Assembly: GCA_031269405.1 (NCBI GenBank) | Contig: JAISZE010000018.1 | Span: 1 to 9,658, forward strand | Source: Treponema sp. | GTDB taxonomy: Bacteria > Spirochaetota > Spirochaetia > Treponematales > Breznakiellaceae | DNA: 9,658 nt | Direction: 5' to 3' | In this document: positions 5,978 through 9,658 of the stretch, piece after piece | How positions within the stretch are numbered: position 1 is the first letter of the stretch | Layout of the letters: every line of letters begins with the position of its first letter | Notes under the pieces: model-generated | Told to the model about the DNA's origin: nothing | Database searches by the model: none | The model's input: the letters and a program-made list of their open reading frames with translations, nothing else | Position numbers and translations under genes: made by a program

Positions 5978-6973
5978 ATGGACAAGGAGATTGATTTTTT
6001 TGACCGTATACAGCAGGTTACCGAAACATACCTGACTGCGAAGCAGAGGAACAGGCGGATAAAAAAGGAAAAACAGAAACGAAAGAACCCTGTTTTGGAC
6101 TGGGTGGAAGCTTTTCTTTGGGCTGCAGGAGTGGTGCTTCTTATAAACCAGTACCTCTTCCAGGCGTACCAGATCCCTTCAGGATCGATGATCGATACCC
6201 TCCTTATCGGGGACCGCATCTTTGTCAACAAGATAATCTACGGCCCTGAACTTTTACCCGGCCTGGAAAAACTGCCGAGTCCTGTCAAGCCCAAACGGAA
6301 TGACATCATCATTTTTGAGAACCCTTCCTATATTTCCCGGGGCACCGCTTTCGATGTGGCCCAGCGTATCATTTACATGCTGACCCTCTCGTTTGTGGAC
6401 ATAGACCGGGATGAATCCGGGGAGCCTAAGGCCCATTTCCTGATAAAGCGGGCTGCCGGCATGGGCGGGGACTGGTTTGTCTCCCACAGGGGGAACCTGA
6501 AGATCCGCTTCGCCGGGGAGGATCGCTGGGTTGATGAACAGGATTTCCATGACCGCCGCGGGATGGTTCACACTATAAGCCGCCTGATGGACGAAGAATC
6601 CTACCCGGCCCTGGAAGCCGCAGGCAGGGCGGCGGCGTATACGGACCTTGGGCTCCCGGTTCCGCCTTCTCTGGCTCAAGAGGCCGCTCCGGTAAACAGC
6701 CTGAGGTACCCCGACTACCTGGCTCATGAAAAGTCCCGGCTTGAGATCCTCCGGGCGGCTTATCCCCACGACAGCCGTTACCGTGCCAGGCTGGCGCGGC
6801 ATATCCAGGGCTGGTACGTACCTGAGACCCGGATTCTTCCTTTAGGGGATAACCGTGATAATTCCCGGGACGGCAGGTATTTCGGTCCTGTAAAAAGTTC
6901 CCGGATTTTGGGCAAGGGTTCGCTGATCTATTTTTCATGGCCCAACCTGGGGCGCATAGGTCTTATCCGGTAA
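5978..6973 (+). CDS. lepB: Signal peptidase I
   Basis: Cleaves signal peptides from proteins exported by Sec or Tat, at the outer face of the inner membrane. Numbered from the ATG at 5978 (331 residues): a basic cytoplasmic N-terminus, a transmembrane helix about 43-60, box B IPSGSM with nucleophile S70, the IKRAAGMGGD box with general base K157, and box E GDNRDNSRDGRYFGPV (290-305). The Ser/Lys dyad is complete. An Ala/Arg-rich insertion of about 75 residues (205-280) lies before box E, comparable in position to the extra domain of E. coli LepB. An in-frame TTG at 5942 would add 12 residues, but it overlaps the divergent promoter, so ATG 5978 is preferred. No clear Shine-Dalgarno. Twelve bases separate it from the paralogue downstream. 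Confidence 0.95.
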   Translation: MDKEIDFFDRIQQVTETYLTAKQRNRRIKKEKQKRKNPVLDWVEAFLWAAGVVLLINQYLFQAYQIPSGSMIDTLLIGDRIFVNKIIYGPELLPGLEKLPSPVKPKRNDIIIFENPSYISRGTAFDVAQRIIYMLTLSFVDIDRDESGEPKAHFLIKRAAGMGGDWFVSHRGNLKIRFAGEDRWVDEQDFHDRRGMVHTISRLMDEESYPALEAAGRAAAYTDLGLPVPPSLAQEAAPVNSLRYPDYLAHEKSRLEILRAAYPHDSRYRARLARHIQGWYVPETRILPLGDNRDNSRDGRYFGPVKSSRILGKGSLIYFSWPNLGRIGLIR

Positions 6974-6985
6974 CAGGGAAGCGGT

Positions 6986-7714
6986 ATGTTTGATAAATGG
7001 CGGAAGTATTCCTATGCGGCGCAAAAAAGCCAGCGCCACCGTTTCAGGCGGATTCTTCTCTGGATAGCCGTTTTTTTCATTGTTTATACGTCGCTTACGT
7101 CCCTGGTTTTTTCCATGAGGGCCTTAGAGACTAACGCCATGAGGCCGGGCTTTGAGGCAGGCGACAGGCTCATTTTTTCTTCCTACAGGATTTATTCCCT
7201 TGTGCCGGGCTTGAAAATGGACTACAGTTCCCTTCCGTTCCACCGGGGTAACGCGGTACTGGTGGATATGTCGTTAAGGGAAAAACCGAAGCTTTTCCCC
7301 CAGCTTTTGGATGGGATTCTGCGCTTCTTTACTGCCCAGCGTTTCGGCCTCCTTAAAGGCGGGGAACAGATTTACCTTAAACGGGTTATCGGCCTTCCTG
7401 GCGATGAAATTAGTATAACCAACTTTGTAGTCCGCGTTAAACCCAAGGGTGAGGCCTACAGTTTTACCGAATACGAGCTTTGGGATTCCCCTTATGCGGC
7501 GGATATTCCCCAGGTTCCCGCGCTTTGGGACGAGAGCCTTCCTTTTTCAGGGAACATGGAAAAGATCCTGCTGGGCGAAGATGAATGCTTTGTCCTTTCA
7601 GACGACCGGAGCAATACTAACGACTCCCGCACCTGGGGGCCTGTACCGGTCAGGCTCATCGCCGGGAAGGCGCTTTTCCGCTACTGGCCCCTTACCCGCC
7701 TGGGCCGCCCCTAG
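6986..7714 (+). CDS. Signal peptidase I paralogue lacking the catalytic serine
   Basis: A 242-residue member of the signal peptidase I (S26) family with a basic N-terminus and one transmembrane helix (about 23-43). Box B, normally PSGSM, reads ETNAM (48-52): the nucleophile position is A51, encoded GCC at 7136-7138. The general-base box is intact (YLKRVIGLPGDEI, K132), and box E is recognisable (SDDRSNTNDSRTWGPV, 205-220). The frame is open throughout and the family core is conserved, so this is not an ordinary decayed pseudogene. Inferred: an inactive paralogue that might modulate LepB or bind substrates, or an enzyme using another nucleophile. It follows lepB by 12 bases with an AGGGAAG ribosome-binding site, so the two are probably co-expressed. 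Automatic pipelines will probably call it plain signal peptidase I. Confidence 0.9.
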   Translation: MFDKWRKYSYAAQKSQRHRFRRILLWIAVFFIVYTSLTSLVFSMRALETNAMRPGFEAGDRLIFSSYRIYSLVPGLKMDYSSLPFHRGNAVLVDMSLREKPKLFPQLLDGILRFFTAQRFGLLKGGEQIYLKRVIGLPGDEISITNFVVRVKPKGEAYSFTEYELWDSPYAADIPQVPALWDESLPFSGNMEKILLGEDECFVLSDDRSNTNDSRTWGPVPVRLIAGKALFRYWPLTRLGRP

Positions 7715-7733
7715 CCCTGGTTTCTGTTTTTTC

Positions 7734-8903
7734 ATGGAAGCTTCTTTCTATATACATGTTCCCTTCTGTTCCGGCCTGTGCGCTTACTGCGACTTTTATT
7801 CAGTCCTTGTCCGTCAGGGAGAGGAACGCCTTGAGCGGTATCTTGACCGGGTCCTCCTTGACGCCGGGGAAACTGCCGTCCGCTTTAATGTAGGGCCTGT
7901 ACCTACAGTGTATATAGGCGGCGGGACCCCTTCGGTACTGGGCGCGTCAGGTATACGCCGGCTCCTTAAGGGCCTTGAAGTTTTTTGGCCCTACGGCGCG
8001 CCTGCGGAAATCACCGTAGAAGCCAACCCGGAAACTGCTGACCTCCTGTTCCTTGAAAGCTGCCGGGAAGCCGGGGCAACCCGGATCAGCCTTGGGGTGC
8101 AGAGCTTCCACGAACCTTCCCGCAAGGCGGCAGGCCGCGCCGGGGACGGCCGCATCCTGCCTGAAAGGCTCGCGATGGTTTCCGAAATTTTCCCCCATGC
8201 CTTTTCGGCGGACCTTATCTCGGGCCTTCCCCTGCAGGACGAGGCGGCCCTTCTTAAAGATCTTGAGGCCCTCCTTGCTTACGGGCCAGCCCATGTTTCC
8301 CTTTACGCCCTGACTTTGGAGAAAGGGACCCCGCTGTACGAAGCCTACCGGGCCGGAAAGGGGCCTGCCCTGCCGCCCCCGGACGAGGCGGACCGGCTCT
8401 GGATACAGGGAAGGGATTTTCTGGAACAGTCAGGTTACCATCAATACGAGGTTTCTAATTTCTGCCTCCCTGGAAAGGAATCCCGCCACAACCTGCGTTA
8501 CTGGCGCATGGAAAACTGGCTTGGCCTGGGCCCCGGGGCGTCAGGAACAGTCATTGACGATGAACAGGGGAGGGGGCTGCGCGTAACAGTAAAGAGCGAT
8601 GTTGAAAGCTGGCTGGACAGGCCCCAGGGGGATCAGGGGGCAACGGAAGAAATGATTGCCGCTCCGGCGCTTATCAGGGAAAGCCTCCTCATGGGCTTCA
8701 GGTACTGCGGGGGGCCGGATCCGGCGCTGTTCAAAAAACGGTTCCGCCTGAACCTGGAGGACGTCCTCCCCCGGACCCTTGCGTCCTGGCGCGGCAAGGG
8801 CCTGTTGCGGGAGGGCCGGGCGGCTCTCAACGCCGAAGGACTCCTCTTCCTGGACCGTTTTTTGATCGAAGCCTTTGCCGAGATTGACGCTGCGGGTTTT
8901 TGA
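7734..8903 (+). CDS. hemW: Radical SAM heme-binding protein HemW (coproporphyrinogen III oxidase-like)
   Basis: HemW is a radical-SAM protein related to HemN but thought to be a heme chaperone rather than a coproporphyrinogen oxidase. Numbered from the ATG at 7734 (389 residues): the iron-sulfur motif C12-x3-C16-x2-C19 is followed by D-F rather than the extra cysteine of HemN. The SAM-binding GGGTPS sits at 62-67, VEANPE at 95-100, SLGVQSF at 119-125, and the HemW signature HNxxYW at 252-257 (HNLRYW), the proposed heme site. The usual LGRxH stretch is diverged (AAGRAGDG, 132-139). The frame is open much further upstream, but that overlaps the previous gene and family similarity begins at this ATG. 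There are 19 bases after the signal-peptidase paralogue and no strong ribosome-binding site, suggesting read-through from the lepB operon. Confidence 0.93.
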   Translation: MEASFYIHVPFCSGLCAYCDFYSVLVRQGEERLERYLDRVLLDAGETAVRFNVGPVPTVYIGGGTPSVLGASGIRRLLKGLEVFWPYGAPAEITVEANPETADLLFLESCREAGATRISLGVQSFHEPSRKAAGRAGDGRILPERLAMVSEIFPHAFSADLISGLPLQDEAALLKDLEALLAYGPAHVSLYALTLEKGTPLYEAYRAGKGPALPPPDEADRLWIQGRDFLEQSGYHQYEVSNFCLPGKESRHNLRYWRMENWLGLGPGASGTVIDDEQGRGLRVTVKSDVESWLDRPQGDQGATEEMIAAPALIRESLLMGFRYCGGPDPALFKKRFRLNLEDVLPRTLASWRGKGLLREGRAALNAEGLLFLDRFLIEAFAEIDAAGF

Positions 8904-8918
8904 ATTAAGGAATCAACA

Positions 8919-8947
8919 CCTCCACAATCGTCCCGGAGGGCCTTTTT
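8919..8947 (+). terminator. Candidate intrinsic terminator of hemW
   Basis: CCTCC (8919-8923) pairs with GGAGG (8935-8939) across an 11-base loop, followed by GCC and five Ts (8943-8947). It sits 15 bases after the hemW stop. The stem is short, so it may be weak. Confidence 0.4.
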
Positions 8948-8949
8948 CC

Positions 8950-9051
8950 CTACCATGATAGCATAAACAGGCTGGATTCGGACTCTATGCATTTTTCCTG
9001 GTAGACGCTAAACAGGCCCTTGACCATCCCGCTTTTCCCTGATACCATGAT
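8950..9051. repeat. Gap with paired and direct repeats upstream of the ABC exporter
   Basis: Two nested inverted repeats are present: CTACCA (8950-8955) with TGGTAG (8999-9004), and GCATA (8961-8965) with TATGC (8986-8990). Two direct repeats overlap them: TACCATGAT at 8951-8959 and 9043-9051, and TAAACAGGC at 8964-8972 and 9009-9017. The second TACCATGAT covers the -10 box of the promoter below. No gene or known riboswitch class is recognised. Possible regulator sites or an old duplication. Confidence 0.35.
9020..9048 (+). promoter_or_regulatory. Candidate promoter of the ABC exporter gene
   Basis: TTGACC (9020-9025), a 17-base spacer, then TACCAT (9043-9048): five and four matches to the sigma-70 hexamers. 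The predicted start near 9055 gives a leader of about 52 bases containing the Shine-Dalgarno sequence. Confidence 0.45.
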
Positions 9052-9067
9052 GTTAGATTAAACTAAC
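9052..9067. promoter_or_regulatory. TetR-type inverted repeat overlapping the transcription start
   Basis: GTTAG and CTAAC flank a six-base AT spacer (ATTAAA), giving a 16-base dyad directly over the predicted start site. Placement and form suit a TetR or MarR family repressor, which commonly control ABC exporters. The regulator gene is not in this window, so the assignment is inference. Confidence 0.4.
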
Positions 9068-9090
9068 TATAGTGTTCTATCAACATGCCA

Positions 9091-9098
9091 AAAGGAGG
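9091..9098 (+). promoter_or_regulatory. Consensus Shine-Dalgarno of the ABC exporter gene
   Basis: AAAGGAGG lies eight bases before the ATG at 9107 and fixes that start. It is the strongest ribosome-binding site in the window; most of the other genes here have weak or no visible Shine-Dalgarno sequence. Confidence 0.8.
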
Positions 9099-9106
9099 AT
9101 ACGAAA

Positions 9107-9658
9107 ATGTTCAAGAAAATACTTGAATACGCGGGTGAATACCGCAAAACAACGTACATGGCAATAGTCGCCATGTTTATCGGGCTTGTCGCAAGCGTGG
9201 CGCCGTTCTTGCTGGCGTACCAGATCATCAAGCCGCTCTTGCTGAGGGAGAGCATCGCTTTCGGTACGGCGGCGGCGATAACAGCTGCCATCGCGGTGTG
9301 CGGGGTGCTGTACGCCCTGCTCTACCTCAAGGGGCTAGACCTTTCCCACAAGTCGGCGTTTAACACGTTAAAAAACTTGCGAATCACCCTGCAGGGGAAA
9401 CTTGAAAACCAGCCCCTGGGGAACATTCAGGACCTGGGCACGGGGGCGCTTAAAAAGACCTTTATCGACGATATCGATAATTTGGAACTGCTTTTGGCCC
9501 ACTCCCTGCCGGAGGGTTTTACCAATCTGGCGGTTCCGGCTCTGGTGTATATCGCCATGTTCTTTGTTGACTGGCGGCTGGCGCTCCTCTCCCTGGGGTC
9601 CCTGCCGGTGGGGGTTCTTTCAATGGGGCTCATGTTCAAAGTCGGCATGAAGGAAATG
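9107..9658 (+). CDS. ABC exporter, transmembrane region (partial, runs off the window)
   Basis: The frame is open from the ATG at 9107 to the window end (184 residues), so only the N-terminal membrane domain is visible. Hydrophobic helices fall at about 18-40, 55-75 and 138-158, with another starting near 160. The stretch LRITLQGKLENQPLGNIQDL (about 91-110), followed by TGALKKTFIDDIDNLELLLAHSLPE, is the coupling-helix region typical of exporters with a fused ATPase; a C-terminal nucleotide-binding domain is expected beyond the edge. Such genes often come as a heterodimer pair. The substrate cannot be inferred. It has its own promoter, dyad and strong ribosome-binding site, 203 bases after hemW, so it is a separate transcription unit and possibly acquired separately. 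Confidence 0.88.
   Translation, partial: MFKKILEYAGEYRKTTYMAIVAMFIGLVASVAPFLLAYQIIKPLLLRESIAFGTAAAITAAIAVCGVLYALLYLKGLDLSHKSAFNTLKNLRITLQGKLENQPLGNIQDLGTGALKKTFIDDIDNLELLLAHSLPEGFTNLAVPALVYIAMFFVDWRLALLSLGSLPVGVLSMGLMFKVGMKEM

Noticed and set aside
6254..6938. Minus-strand frames inside lepB
   Set aside because: Antisense shadows of a gene with clear catalytic motifs; no independent promoter or ribosome-binding site.
7449..7733. 95-residue N-terminal extension of HemW
   Set aside because: It overlaps the signal-peptidase paralogue in another frame, and HemW family similarity begins exactly at the ATG at 7734.
8950..9004. Riboswitch or second tRNA remnant
   Set aside because: The hairpin is asymmetric and weak, matches no riboswitch class I know, lies upstream of the likely promoter, and lacks a proper T-loop.

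Overview
The window looks like chromosomal DNA of a spirochaete of the Treponema group. I infer this from the gene content and order (an FGE-like PEGA membrane protein next to smpB, with tandem signal peptidase I genes and hemW on the other strand) and from the style of the proteins. The DNA is moderately GC-rich, so a termite-gut or related environmental treponeme is a better guess than a host pathogen. I could not run a database search, so the lineage is an inference.

Layout. Bases 1-114 are AT-rich and full of short inverted repeats. They run straight into the 3' half of a tRNA (about 113-149) whose 5' half is missing, which is what the far end of an integrated element in a tRNA gene looks like. 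Fourteen bases later starts dinG (163-2652, +), a helicase with XPD-type iron-sulfur cysteines and an N-terminal RadC-like JAB metallopeptidase domain. Between dinG and the convergent minus-strand genes lies a 352-base gene-free stretch (2653-3004). It holds terminator-like hairpins and a 175-bp nested palindrome with perfect 15-bp terminal inverted repeats, probably a MITE-like element.

The minus strand then carries, in transcription order, a PEGA/FGE-like membrane protein (5912-4428), smpB (4425-3964) and a secreted protein with a lipocalin-like C-terminus (3874-3005). The first two are two bases apart. A perfect TTGACA-17-TATAAT promoter at 5948-5920 places the transcription start on or next to the first usable ATG, so the first gene may be translated from a leaderless mRNA. 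The plus strand diverges from the same 65-base region: lepB (5978-6973), a second signal-peptidase-like gene (6986-7714) whose catalytic serine is an alanine, and hemW (7734-8903), spaced 12 and 19 bases apart.

After a 203-base gap with a terminator candidate, repeated motifs, a promoter and a TetR-type inverted repeat comes the start of an ABC exporter gene (9107 to the window end), which has a textbook Shine-Dalgarno sequence unlike its neighbours.

How the genes fit together: most are housekeeping. SmpB rescues stalled ribosomes with tmRNA, LepB cleaves signal peptides of exported proteins, HemW is a heme-binding radical-SAM family protein, and DinG unwinds damaged or R-loop DNA. The parts most worth a second look are the tRNA half at the left edge, the JAB-DinG fusion, the palindromic element, the leaderless-looking divergent promoter, and the serine-less signal peptidase paralogue.
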